NCBI RefSeq assembly: GCF_000210075.1
Contig: NC_021017.1
Span: forward strand, 2,912,474 to 2,976,473
Source: Bacteroides xylanisolvens XB1A
GTDB lineage: Bacteria > Bacteroidota > Bacteroidia > Bacteroidales > Bacteroidaceae
DNA: 64,000 nt
Reading direction: 5' to 3'
The notes beneath the pieces were generated by a model that saw only the letters and a list, made by a program, of their open reading frames with translations, did not search any database and had not been told where the DNA came from. The position numbers were made by a program, and so were the translations under genes. Of this stretch, positions 52,767 to 61,505 are shown one piece after another. The stretch's first letter is position 1; each line of letters begins with the position of its first letter.

Positions 52767-54788
52767 CGGCTGTCTCTCCACCGGGATGTCCCTGAATGTC
52801 ATCTCTATCCTGTAGTTTTCGTCCATTTTAAGTGATGCCTCATAGGGCTTTCCCTTCCTGCTGACAAAAGGCAGGAAATCCGTTTTCTTTCCTTCCAGCA
52901 GGCAAAGCATCTCTCCGTCGGTCAGCTCCCTTGCGTTGAATGTCCTGAAAAGCAGGAACGCGCAGTCCGGGTCACCGCACCGGGCCACCTTCCGGTGAAG
53001 GGTCAGTGTCTCCATGCCGCATTTGGGACAGCGGTGTCGGGGCGGTCCGGGATGTTCGAACCGGACCGCCGAGAGTTCCTCCACGATCTGCCGTGCATAT
53101 TTTCCAACCTTTTGGATGAACACGTCCGCGTCCAGTTCTCCCCGCTCGATCTCCTGCAGGTCCTTTTCCCACCGGGCGGTCATCTCCGGATCGGCGATCA
53201 GCTTGTTCCTGACGGCCTCATACACCTCCAGCCCTTTCGGGGTGGGCAGCAGGCCGCATCCCTGTCTTTCGACATACCGGCGTGCGATGAGCAGTTCGAT
53301 GACACCGGCCCTTGTGGAGGGTGTGCCGAGTCCGCACCGTTCCATTTCGGACAGCAGCGAGGCTTCCGTAAAAAGCGGTACGGGACAGGTTTCCACGCTT
53401 CGGACGGATATGTCCGTTACCGGCAGCACCTCGTCCTGCCCCCAGGAGGGGAACATGGTGTCTTCTTCTTTCCCGGTCCCGTTATGAACGTTTTTCCATC
53501 CGGCATGCACCGTCCGGCGGTATCCGGCCTCGAACAGGATTCCCCCGCATTCGATACGGACATCCGCCTCTTCTTTGGTGCAGTCACCCGAAAAGGCTTC
53601 CAGCATCCTGCCTGCGACCATCCGGTAGAGGTTCTGCTCATCAAGCGGCAGTTTGCCGGGTATGTTTTCCGTTATGATGATGGCATGGTGTCCGGTCACC
53701 TTGCCGTCATCGGCGGCACGGGCGGACAGCACCCTGCCTTCCGGTGTCTCCGCATGACGTGCGAAACACGGGTCGTCTTTCAGAAGGGAAAGCAGTGTCG
53801 GCATATCCTCCGGCATGTCCTTCCGGATGTAGCGGCAGGAGGTACGCGGGTATGAGATGTATCCTCCCTCATACAGCCTCTGCAGGGCGGATGCCGTCTG
53901 TCCTGCCGTCAGCCCCATCCGGAGGTTCGCCTCCTTCTGCAAGGAGGCCAGGTCATGCAAAAGCGGCGGTTCCTCCACCGTTTCCTTTCTCTCCGCCTGT
54001 ATTACCGTGGCCACACGCGATGCCGCGATCCGGTTCCGGGCGGCTACGGCCTCCTGCTGCTGCGTGTATTTTTCCGGGCAGGTGAAAACAAGCTCTTTAC
54101 CGTCCTTGAGGACCGACAGCTCCAGCCGGTAATAAGGTACGGCGTTGAAATCCCTGTTCTCCAGGTAACGGCGCGAGACAAGCGCAAGTACCGGTGTCTG
54201 TACCCGTCCGAGCGAGTGGTTCTTTTTTCCGGCTGCCATGCCGAGCGCGAGGCTTGCATTGTACCCGATGATTCGGTCGGCTTCCCGCCGTGCCCTGCCT
54301 GCCAGGTACAGACCTTCATAGAGACTGTCTGGTCTAAGGTCAAGGAACGCCTTTCGGATCGCCTTGTCCGTCAGTGAGGAAAGCCACAGACGTTCGGTTT
54401 TTCCTTTGAAGCCCAGATAATCATAAAGGTTGCGGGCGACCATCTGCCCCTCACGGGAGGTGTCCGTGGCCGTAACCGCCCCGTCCGCTTCCCGCAGCAG
54501 CCTGCGGATGACCTCCAGCTGCCTGACGGCCACGGGGTCATCCCGGAAACCGTCTTCCGTCCTTGTCCGGCGGACGGCGAGTCCGGAGGGGACTGCAAGG
54601 GGAAGCATCTCCCTTGTAAAAGGTCCTTCCATACAGGAAAATGGGGAAACCGGGGCCAGCAGGTGGCCGAACGTTCATGTGACGGCGTATCCGTTTCCGA
54701 TGAGATACCCGTCTTCCATTTTGTCCGCGCCCAATATGCGGGCCAGTCTTTTAGCCACGAGGGGCTTTTCACAAATCACGACTTTCAT
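52689..54788 (-). pseudogene. topB: DNA topoisomerase III (Exc/TopB-like) interrupted by an in-frame TGA
   Basis: The frame begins at 54788 with MKVVICEKPLVAKRLARIL, the Toprim start, and reads 37 codons to GYAVT, then TGA (54677-54675), then continues TFGHLLAPVSPF without shift. The expected residue is Trp (VTWTFGH), so TGG has become TGA. Downstream everything is present: the DTSREGQ Toprim motif, the active-site Tyr region SYPRTSCRYI, and a C-terminal zinc-finger-like CPKCGMETL with CGDPDC. A product restarted at the Met of MEGPFTREM (54632) would lack the catalytic Glu near residue 7 and should be inactive. The CTnDOT homologue Exc acts in excision. Confidence 0.8.
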
Positions 54789-54832
54789 TTTCTTACATTT
54801 TTATTGTCAGGTTATTATCTGTTGTTTATGGA

Positions 54833-55702
54833 TTATCCTATTTGGGGACGTTTCTTCGACTTCCCGGCTCCTTTGGCGGGTTTCTCTCCGCTCCGGGCTT
54901 TCTTTGTTTTTCCGATCTTCTCGGAAAGCTGCGGCATATTCCCCATGCTTTCCGCGGGGGAAGGGAGTGTCCGGGCGGGAGGAATCCCCATAGGGACCAT
55001 GTCATACCCTTTGGAGGTCATCTCCAGTCTCACATGGTCCATCGGCTTGAGATACAGGGTGGCTTTCCCGTCGGAGGTGAACTCGTAAAGGACCGTCTCC
55101 CTTCCGGCGAGGATGCTCTCGTAGTTCTGGTAGCAGAGGCTTTCCTGCGGGACACCGTTCTGTCGGAGCATCCCGCAGATCTCGTCGGGGCACAGGTTTC
55201 CGAATTTCCTCTCATGCGGCGAGGCGAATATATACTCGTAGGTGGACAGCAGCAGACTCTCCTGAAGCAGGCTCGGGCAGCGGTCATAAGTGGTCATCCG
55301 GTATATTTTCCTGGATATGTCCTTCAGCTGCCGGGAAAGGTCGCGGGGCTTGGAGGAAAGCGGTATGCTCCCCAGGCGGATGAGCGAGCGGTTGATGTCG
55401 CCTATGACGCCCCGTTCCCACCGGGCGAGCAGGTCCGCGCGGTTCTGCCGGAAATTCTCACGGAGAATCCCCGGAATTCCTCCGGTGTTGAAGAACAGGC
55501 CGGCGCGCTTCCATAAGGATGGTTTCCTCAGGTTGGTGGCACTCCAGCGGATGACATTGAAACGGTAGTTTTCCATGAACTGCCGGAGAGGGTTCCGGTA
55601 TGAGAAAATATCCTTTATGGTCTTCTGCAGCGCCTTGCGGTCGATGGTGCGTCTGCCGGCGTCGAGCAGCTCTTCGGGTGTGGGTGTTCCTGTTGTTTCC
55701 AT
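54833..55702 (-). CDS. Uncharacterised element protein (289 aa)
   Basis: I do not recognise this protein. It is basic, largely helical (residues 20-160) with a Trp/Arg-rich stretch (RFNVIRWSATNLRKPSLWKRAG) and a C-terminal beta-like part (YEFTSDGKATLYLKPMDHVRLEMT, about 205-235). The end is a basic, disordered tail (KGAGKSKKRPQIG) like those of its operon neighbours. Unlike the six upstream neighbours it lacks the ADHYFDPH-like core motif. It lies 6 bp after the next gene upstream and about 45 bp before the topoisomerase gene, all on the minus strand. Confidence 0.7.
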   Translation of the reverse strand: METTGTPTPEELLDAGRRTIDRKALQKTIKDIFSYRNPLRQFMENYRFNVIRWSATNLRKPSLWKRAGLFFNTGGIPGILRENFRQNRADLLARWERGVIGDINRSLIRLGSIPLSSKPRDLSRQLKDISRKIYRMTTYDRCPSLLQESLLLSTYEYIFASPHERKFGNLCPDEICGMLRQNGVPQESLCYQNYESILAGRETVLYEFTSDGKATLYLKPMDHVRLEMTSKGYDMVPMGIPPARTLPSPAESMGNMPQLSEKIGKTKKARSGEKPAKGAGKSKKRPQIG

Positions 55703-55708
55703 TGCGGT

Positions 55709-56962
55709 TTATAATTGGGGTTTCACTTTTCTGAAGGCCGGTCCCTTTTGCTTGCGGGCCGGTTCCTTTTTCTTTTCACCGGAGGATGGGGGGATCATGC
55801 CCTTTTCCGGGCATTCCGCCATGGCCTGTATCCTTTCCGCATACTTGTCCGTCTTTTGGGGAACGGATGGCGTATCCCTGCGGATCCCTTCCCTTTTCAG
55901 AAGGAGTTCAGCGGCCGCCATGGACCTTTCCCGAAGGTCGTGCATCCTCTCCTTATAAGGGAAGTTGCGGTACAGTTCCCTTTCCCTTGCGAGCATGCGG
56001 AGTTCCTTCTCGATACCGGCGAACTCCTTCCTGTAACGGAACGGACCGTCCATATACAGGTGGGCGTATCCCTTCCGGGCGATATCCTGCAGGGTCATGA
56101 TCTCCCGGTTGTTTGCGGAGAGCGCCAGGGAGTTGGCCCTCACGAAACGCTCCAGGTTCTCCGCCGTGGGCGACATGTCGAAAGATGCTGTCGGGAGATA
56201 GCGGGCAAGGATTTCCAGCGGGGGCCGGGAGGCGGGAAAATCCCGTCTGTTCTCCCGTGACATTTCCAGCAGCCTCCGGGAGGCTGTCTCGATCCGGTAT
56301 ATGGAAAGCGTTTTCATTCCTTCCCATGCGGCGGAATAGAAACGGTCCGCCATCTCCTGCAGCATCCCGCGCATACGCTCCGGGCCCTGCAGTCCGTCAT
56401 TGAACACCCCGACACCCCGTTCCGTCTTCACGAGGGTAAGGCGGAACAGGGCTTTCTTCCCTTCCGAGGCCCTTTCCATGGCGGTCTCATAGGCCTCGTA
56501 GTTCCGGCAGCCGGGTGAAAGCCCCATCTCTTCGAGTGCGGTACGGTCTATCTCCCTTCCGTGCGCCCTCAGGTAGACGGCCCGTCTGAGCGGTACCGGT
56601 TTTCCTCCGGTTATTTCGCCATATCCGGAGATGAGCTTCCATATGTTTCCGGGGCGTTCCTCCCGGAGCTCCTCCCTTGTCGGAAGCATTCTTTCCGGTA
56701 CTCCTTCCAGGGCCAGCAGCAGGTTGTCCGGAACCTGCCCGTTTCCCTCCCTTATGGCTTTGTCGGCGGTATGCCCGATGAATTCCATGAAGGGATCCGT
56801 GCCTTTCGGCCTGTGCCGGACCACCATGAAGGATTTTATCCGGTTGTCCGGACACAGCTCCAGATAGAGGTTTCCGGACGTTTCCTTCCGGGGGCGTTTC
56901 CAAGGCCTTTTCAGCCGTTCCAGCCACCATGCCATGCTATATCCGTCTTTTAGGGGTTCCAT
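55709..56962 (-). CDS. Element family protein A, divergent member of the tandem family
   Basis: This 417-residue protein has the family core in diverged form: VKTERGVGVFNDG then MLQEMADRFYSAAWEGMKTLSIYRIE (about 180-215). It adds its own C-terminal helical region (LARERELYRNFPYKERMHDL, a probable coiled coil) and a basic tail ending RKVKPQL. The N-terminus (MAWWLERLKRPWKRPRKE) is Trp- and Arg-rich. The start at 56962 is chosen because GGAGG lies 6-7 nt upstream; it overlaps the end of the upstream gene by 26 bp. A Met at 56935, one base after the upstream stop, is the alternative. Function unknown. Confidence 0.75.
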   Translation of the reverse strand: MEPLKDGYSMAWWLERLKRPWKRPRKETSGNLYLELCPDNRIKSFMVVRHRPKGTDPFMEFIGHTADKAIREGNGQVPDNLLLALEGVPERMLPTREELREERPGNIWKLISGYGEITGGKPVPLRRAVYLRAHGREIDRTALEEMGLSPGCRNYEAYETAMERASEGKKALFRLTLVKTERGVGVFNDGLQGPERMRGMLQEMADRFYSAAWEGMKTLSIYRIETASRRLLEMSRENRRDFPASRPPLEILARYLPTASFDMSPTAENLERFVRANSLALSANNREIMTLQDIARKGYAHLYMDGPFRYRKEFAGIEKELRMLARERELYRNFPYKERMHDLRERSMAAAELLLKREGIRRDTPSVPQKTDKYAERIQAMAECPEKGMIPPSSGEKKKEPARKQKGPAFRKVKPQL

Positions 56963-58076
56963 CTGTTTTCCTCCATCGGTTTGTCTTCTTTTTACCGGCA
57001 GGCGGACCGGCTCTGTGCCCGGTTTCCTTTTCCGCTATGGAAGGCGCGTATCCCCGTACCTTATATTCTGTTCTGAGAATTCTCTCCGCCATGTCCCTGG
57101 AGGCCTGTCCGAGTGCCCGGTACATCACAATGTCATTCCTTTTCAGGCAGGCCTGCCGGCGTTCATACAGGCTGCGGAATCCGGCCCGGTGGACGGATAC
57201 CTTCTCCAGCTGTCCGGGATCCGACAGTCCTCCGGCACGGATTTCGGTCAGGGCGGCGATTTCATTCGCCTCGTCCGTGACATTCAGGCCGAAGGTCTTG
57301 ACAAACCGCCGGAACGCCTCACCGTCCGCATGCATGGGACAGCCGGCTGACGGATGGAGTCCGGCCACAAGGGAGTCCGGCAGATAACCCGCCTTTTTGG
57401 GGACGAACTCACGCCGGCCTTGCAGGGTGAACATAAAGGCGCACCTTTTGGCCGCGTCCGATATGCATTTATCGGATGTACTGAAGTGGTATACATCCAG
57501 TTTCTCCAGCCCGTGGAGTTCGGGGGAGAAATACCGGTCCGCGTGGTACTGCAGGTAACCTTCCAGACATTGCAGTCCCCGGCCCGAGTCGTCGAACAGG
57601 AGCACGCCCTTGTCCGTGCGGACGGCGGAGAGGGTGCGCCCGGGCAGGGCATTCTCCCTTTTTTCGTGGTAGGCATGGTACGCTTCCAGCATTTTTCTAT
57701 TATCGGGATTGTCCGCCAGCCGTCCCGTCTTTTCCAGTATGGCCCACATCCCTTCCGGAAGGCCGCCCCCCGTGGTCTCATGGATGAACGTGAGGCTGCG
57801 CAGGTCAATCGAGGGCAGGTCGCGGATGTCGCCTTCTCGGATATAGTTGTCCAGCAGTTCCGGAAGGCCGTCGTCCGTCCGTTCCGCCCCCGCCAGGCAG
57901 AATACGGATTCATTGGGGACATACGCCCCGCCCAGGGCCAGCTCCGCCTGCCGGAGCAGATAATCGCCGCATTCACGGTCGCTGTGGCATACGGCATAGT
58001 CCGCCAGCCTGCCTTTTCTGTCCACATTGAAAAGGACGACCGGCCCGTTCTGTTTCAAATCGGTTTCTTTTTCCAT
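56937..58076 (-). CDS. Element family protein B
   Basis: This 379-residue protein has an N-terminal domain (VVLFNVDRKGRLADYAVCHSD) and, from about residue 150, the family core: VRTDKGVLLFDDSGRGLQCLEGYLQYHADRYFSPEL, then LDVYHFS. The C-terminal motif of the family appears as ERILRTEYKVRGYAPS (about 335-350). It ends in a basic tail (TDGTPKRRI). No catalytic residues or known domain are recognised. It is followed with overlap by protein A and preceded by protein C at a 36-bp gap, so it is co-expressed with them. Confidence 0.75.
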   Translation of the reverse strand: MEKETDLKQNGPVVLFNVDRKGRLADYAVCHSDRECGDYLLRQAELALGGAYVPNESVFCLAGAERTDDGLPELLDNYIREGDIRDLPSIDLRSLTFIHETTGGGLPEGMWAILEKTGRLADNPDNRKMLEAYHAYHEKRENALPGRTLSAVRTDKGVLLFDDSGRGLQCLEGYLQYHADRYFSPELHGLEKLDVYHFSTSDKCISDAAKRCAFMFTLQGRREFVPKKAGYLPDSLVAGLHPSAGCPMHADGEAFRRFVKTFGLNVTDEANEIAALTEIRAGGLSDPGQLEKVSVHRAGFRSLYERRQACLKRNDIVMYRALGQASRDMAERILRTEYKVRGYAPSIAEKETGHRAGPPAGKKKTNRWRKTDGTPKRRI

Positions 58077-58112
58077 ATCGTGATATTTTAAATTTCTTTA
58101 TATCCCGGCAGG

Positions 58113-59066
58113 TTATGATATTTTCCTGCCTGCGGATTTACGGGTGGTCTTTTTCTTCTCCGGTACCTTTTCCCGCGGACTGACGGGATGCGGGACGCCG
58201 TCCTTTACCCGGTAGGTCCTGACCGGGAACGGTTCACCGGATACCAGCAGTCTGTTCCGTGTAAAGTCCGCCATGCAGTACAGCAGGTGCCGGGAGGAGG
58301 GGCGGTCATTCTCCGGCAGGTACAGGGCGTTCCCTTTGGCCAGTATCCCGAGTTGCGCCTTGTCCAGTACCCTGTTTCCCACAAGAAGGGAGGTATCGGG
58401 GGCATTGAGGTATTTCTCCAGCGGCCGGTGGCCCCTTGCGTCGAAGTCCCGGTGAAGTATATCCTCCGCCGCTTTTCTTATTTTAAGGGAAAGTTCCTTG
58501 AAGGCTTGCACGTCGAACAGGCCGGCGGATTTGACCTGGGTCACCTTTTCAAGCTGCTCGGCCAGGGGCAGCAGCTCCCGGTAATAGGTGAACGGCTTGT
58601 CATGGATGTTCATATAACCGTGTTCCCTGATGGAGAGCAGGCGGTAGATATCCTCGTTCTCCGGCTTTCGGGATAGTTCGAGCCCCATATATCCCCTCAC
58701 TTGGGAGAACAGCCCGGAATACCCCTCGGATGTCGGATTCATGGGAACGTAAAGTTTCGGTTCGAGGCGGTTGATGAATTCTGCCGGGAGGAGACCGGAG
58801 GAAACATGCCCGCCCTTTCTGTCCCCGCCCGGTAAAAGTCCCCTGCGGCAGCTGCTGTTGATATGGGAGGCCAGCTCCTTCCGTAAACCGGAATACTCAT
58901 AAATTTCCAGGGCCCCGTCATGGGCATGGGGATCGAAGAAATGGTCGGCGGTATGCTGGAGATAGCTTTCAAGGCCTTCCTTGCCGGTATTGCTGTCGGA
59001 AAACAGCAGATAACCGGACTCCCGCCGCACCACTTTCAAAGGTGTTGTCTTGTTTTTCTTTTCCAT
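58113..59066 (-). CDS. Element family protein C
   Basis: This 317-residue protein shows the family in its simplest form. It begins almost directly with the core, VVRRESGYLLFSDSNTGKEG then YLQHTADHFFDPHAHDG and LEIYEYSGL (about 12-55). The middle has GYMNIHDKPFTYYRELLPLAEQLEKVTQVKSA (about 150-180), very close to protein E. The C-terminal motif is LHRDFDARGHRPLEKYL, followed by a nucleotide- or ligand-like LYLPENDRPSSRHLLYCMAD and a basic tail (TTRKSAGRKIS). The high His/Asp content of DHFFDPHAHD could bind metal, but this is only an inference. Confidence 0.78.
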   Translation of the reverse strand: MEKKNKTTPLKVVRRESGYLLFSDSNTGKEGLESYLQHTADHFFDPHAHDGALEIYEYSGLRKELASHINSSCRRGLLPGGDRKGGHVSSGLLPAEFINRLEPKLYVPMNPTSEGYSGLFSQVRGYMGLELSRKPENEDIYRLLSIREHGYMNIHDKPFTYYRELLPLAEQLEKVTQVKSAGLFDVQAFKELSLKIRKAAEDILHRDFDARGHRPLEKYLNAPDTSLLVGNRVLDKAQLGILAKGNALYLPENDRPSSRHLLYCMADFTRNRLLVSGEPFPVRTYRVKDGVPHPVSPREKVPEKKKTTRKSAGRKIS

Positions 59067-59090
59067 ACTGTCTTTCTTGATTTTACAATT

Positions 59091-60050
59091 TTACATTTTA
59101 TGCTGGGGTCCGGTCTTCTTTTTTGTACTTCTCGGAGAAGCGGAGGACCTCTTTCCCGTATCCCGTTTGAACCCGGCGGTTTCCCGGTCTCCGGGCGGGC
59201 GGCTGCCAAAGACGATGCGGTCCGTATTCCTATCTACCCATGCATACGCGTGAGCGGGATCATCCGGTATCCTTCCTGCCGTGCGGTGTCCGCGGACATC
59301 ATAGGCGGAGTCCGGCAGCCTTTGCAGCTGCTGCCTGGTTTTGCAGGTTTCATCCTCTTCGTGGGGAGCCGTTTCCGGCATGTGCCGGAGCGTTTCCAAA
59401 TGCCTGTCGTAACGCTCCGGGGCCTCCAGGGTGTCGGCGATATTTCCGTTACGATGGCTGACCGTGCAACCGGCATTGTGACAGAAGCTGCGGAAATCCT
59501 CTGCCGTCGGTCTCATCCCGTTCCGGTAACGGACATCCAGCCGGAAATCCTCCGGCTTTCGCGCGTAGGGATATGCCGCAAGGGAGATTTTCTCCGGATT
59601 GACCGGAGAGAGATCAGTAAGTACACCTTCCGCCTCATAGACGCATACCGGTCCCAGGTCGAATGACGGCTCGAAATAGGTATCTGCCATTTCCTGAAGG
59701 AATTCCCGAAGGCTCCTCCTGCCTTCTTCCGTATGGGTGAAGAAGAGGAAACCCCGGGATGTCTCCACGGTCGTATAAGCCGTGGAAGGGATATTGTTTC
59801 GTTTTTCCGGTTTTTCCTCGGGACTGACAGTCCAGGGGAAGCACCTCATGATGCCTTCGGGACAGCACCTTGATATTTCCGGCTGTCTCATGGATTCCCC
59901 GTCCAGTTTGATGACAATGTAAAAGTCCGTCTCATTCCGGCCTGTCTCGCAAAGGGCGGTGACGGTTCCCTTGTACGGATAGCTTTCAGGGGATTCGGGA
60001 TCGTCCCCGACAATCCGCATCCTGATTCTGACTTGCTCTTTTCTGATCAT
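59091..60050 (-). CDS. Element family protein D
   Basis: This 319-residue member has an extra N-terminal domain of about 95 residues with beta character (YKGTVTALCETGRNETDFYIVIKLDGESM). The family core follows as VETSRGFLFFTHTEEGRRSLREFLQEMADTYFEPSFDLG with VCVYEAEG (about 98-145). The C-terminal motif is shortened to AYDVRGHRTAGR (about 262-273), without the R-D-F lead. The tail is basic and ends KKKTGPQHKM. It starts 2 bp after the stop of protein E, a clear sign of translational coupling. Function unknown. Confidence 0.75.
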   Translation of the reverse strand: MIRKEQVRIRMRIVGDDPESPESYPYKGTVTALCETGRNETDFYIVIKLDGESMRQPEISRCCPEGIMRCFPWTVSPEEKPEKRNNIPSTAYTTVETSRGFLFFTHTEEGRRSLREFLQEMADTYFEPSFDLGPVCVYEAEGVLTDLSPVNPEKISLAAYPYARKPEDFRLDVRYRNGMRPTAEDFRSFCHNAGCTVSHRNGNIADTLEAPERYDRHLETLRHMPETAPHEEDETCKTRQQLQRLPDSAYDVRGHRTAGRIPDDPAHAYAWVDRNTDRIVFGSRPPGDRETAGFKRDTGKRSSASPRSTKKKTGPQHKM

Positions 60051-60052
60051 GG

Positions 60053-61501
60053 CTATATTTTAGGCTTGTTACTCTTGGACTTCGTTTCTCTTTTTTTCGC
60101 TTTCCCGTCAGGTTCCGGATCAACCGGTCGGATCAGCCCGTCGCTTGTCATCCGGTATGTCCGCACGCCGGGGAACGGCCTTGCCGATGTTACCAGCCGG
60201 TTTTCGAACCTGTCGGCCATGCAGTACGCCTGCCGGCGGTTTTCCGGAGAGTCATTCTCCGGAAGATGCACCGCGTGCCCGTCGTGAAGCACCGCCCTTT
60301 GGACGGAGTTCAGCTTGACGCGGCCTACCGTGAAGGCAAGGTTTCCGTCATCCAGCTCGTTTACGATGGAACGGTGCCCCCTCACATCGAAATCCCTTTG
60401 CAGGATGGCTTCCGCCTGTCGGCTGAGAACCGAGGAATAGATCCTGAAATCGTCCGCGTTGAATGCGGCGGCGTTTTTCACCTGCGTGACCTGTTCCAGC
60501 TTCCTTGCCACCGGCAGCAGGGTGTCGAAGTACGTAAACGGTTTCTCATGGACATTCATATAGCCGTTACGCATGACGGTCAGCAGCCGGTAGATGTCGT
60601 AGTTCTCCCGGCTGACGGTCGTTTGTGTCCTCTCATCGTCCTTGAAGCGTGAGATGAAACCGGCGAAACTATCCGCGTCGGGACGCAGCGGATGGCTGTA
60701 TAGGGGAACCAGCCCTTCCGTGAATCCCTCCGGCAGCGCGGACGGGGCGACATGGCGGTGAGGGGAAAAATCGAACCGGTTTACCGGAAAGTATCGGAAA
60801 GGGGCGTATACCGTGTCAATAAAGGAAGGCAGCTTTCCCTTCAGGACGGGGCATTCATAGATGTCCAGCCGGCCCATGTCGCAGTGCGGGTCGAAATAGT
60901 GGTCCGCCACATGCTGGATGCAGGCCCTGAACCCCTCCCTGCCGGTCTCGTTGCCGGAGAAAAGCAGGTAACCGAAATCATTTTTCACCACCGTAAGGGG
61001 CAGCACGTATTCCGGCTGCAGGCGGTAGATATTCTTCCTTTCGCGCTGCCTCCCGAGGAATTCGATGTAGCCGGTCTCCTGCATGAAGTGTTTTTTCAGC
61101 ACGGAGCAGTCCGGCGTTCCCCTGGTCAGGGTGGAATATACCGCGTCGGCAAGGGTGATTTTCTTTTCCGGCAACCGGCTTTCCGAGGCCAGAAAAGGAA
61201 GGAGCGTGTCACGTATGTAGCGGTCGGCCGTCTGTCCCGACACGGGTGGCGGCACGTCTTTCATGCTTTGGAAACGGAAGACGAGCAGTGTCACGTCCGG
61301 CACGTATGTGCAGAGGGAGGCGGCCTTCACGTTGTCGTCCAGAAAATGCCTTACTCCGGTTTCCACGTCACCCTGCTGCAGGAAACGCAGGGCATTTTCC
61401 GAAGACGGCCGGTAATGGCCGTACCTGTCTATGGCGATACAGACCGTGCCGGGCTGCTGCGGATTGAAATAAGGTTCGGAAGATAGTCTGTTGCTGTCCA
61501 T
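60053..61501 (-). CDS. Element family protein E
   Basis: This 482-residue protein is the longest member. Its N-terminal domain (about 1-170) is shared with protein F: CTYVPDVTLLVFRFQSMKDVPPP and DRYIRDTLLPFL match the same region there. The core is VVKNDFGYLLFSGNETGREG, IQHVADHYFDPHCDMGRLDIYEC (about 187-235). GYMNVHEKPFTYFDTLLPVARKLEQVTQVKNA and ILQRDFDVRGHRSIVNEL are almost those of protein C. HLPENDSPENRRQAYCMAD repeats protein C's last domain. It ends KSKSNKPKI. C and E therefore share recent ancestry, and E plus F the N-terminal part, showing domain shuffling inside the array. Confidence 0.78.
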   Translation of the reverse strand: MDSNRLSSEPYFNPQQPGTVCIAIDRYGHYRPSSENALRFLQQGDVETGVRHFLDDNVKAASLCTYVPDVTLLVFRFQSMKDVPPPVSGQTADRYIRDTLLPFLASESRLPEKKITLADAVYSTLTRGTPDCSVLKKHFMQETGYIEFLGRQRERKNIYRLQPEYVLPLTVVKNDFGYLLFSGNETGREGFRACIQHVADHYFDPHCDMGRLDIYECPVLKGKLPSFIDTVYAPFRYFPVNRFDFSPHRHVAPSALPEGFTEGLVPLYSHPLRPDADSFAGFISRFKDDERTQTTVSRENYDIYRLLTVMRNGYMNVHEKPFTYFDTLLPVARKLEQVTQVKNAAAFNADDFRIYSSVLSRQAEAILQRDFDVRGHRSIVNELDDGNLAFTVGRVKLNSVQRAVLHDGHAVHLPENDSPENRRQAYCMADRFENRLVTSARPFPGVRTYRMTSDGLIRPVDPEPDGKAKKRETKSKSNKPKI

Positions 61502-61505
61502 CGTA

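Noticed and set aside
53014..53855. Plus-strand frames inside the topoisomerase gene
   Set aside because: They are mirror frames of the conserved catalytic and zinc-finger regions on the minus strand.
51600..54788. UGA as a Trp codon throughout the element
   Set aside because: Trp is encoded by TGG at many positions in the same genes and neighbours, so general recoding is not supported. Only the two single sites are odd.
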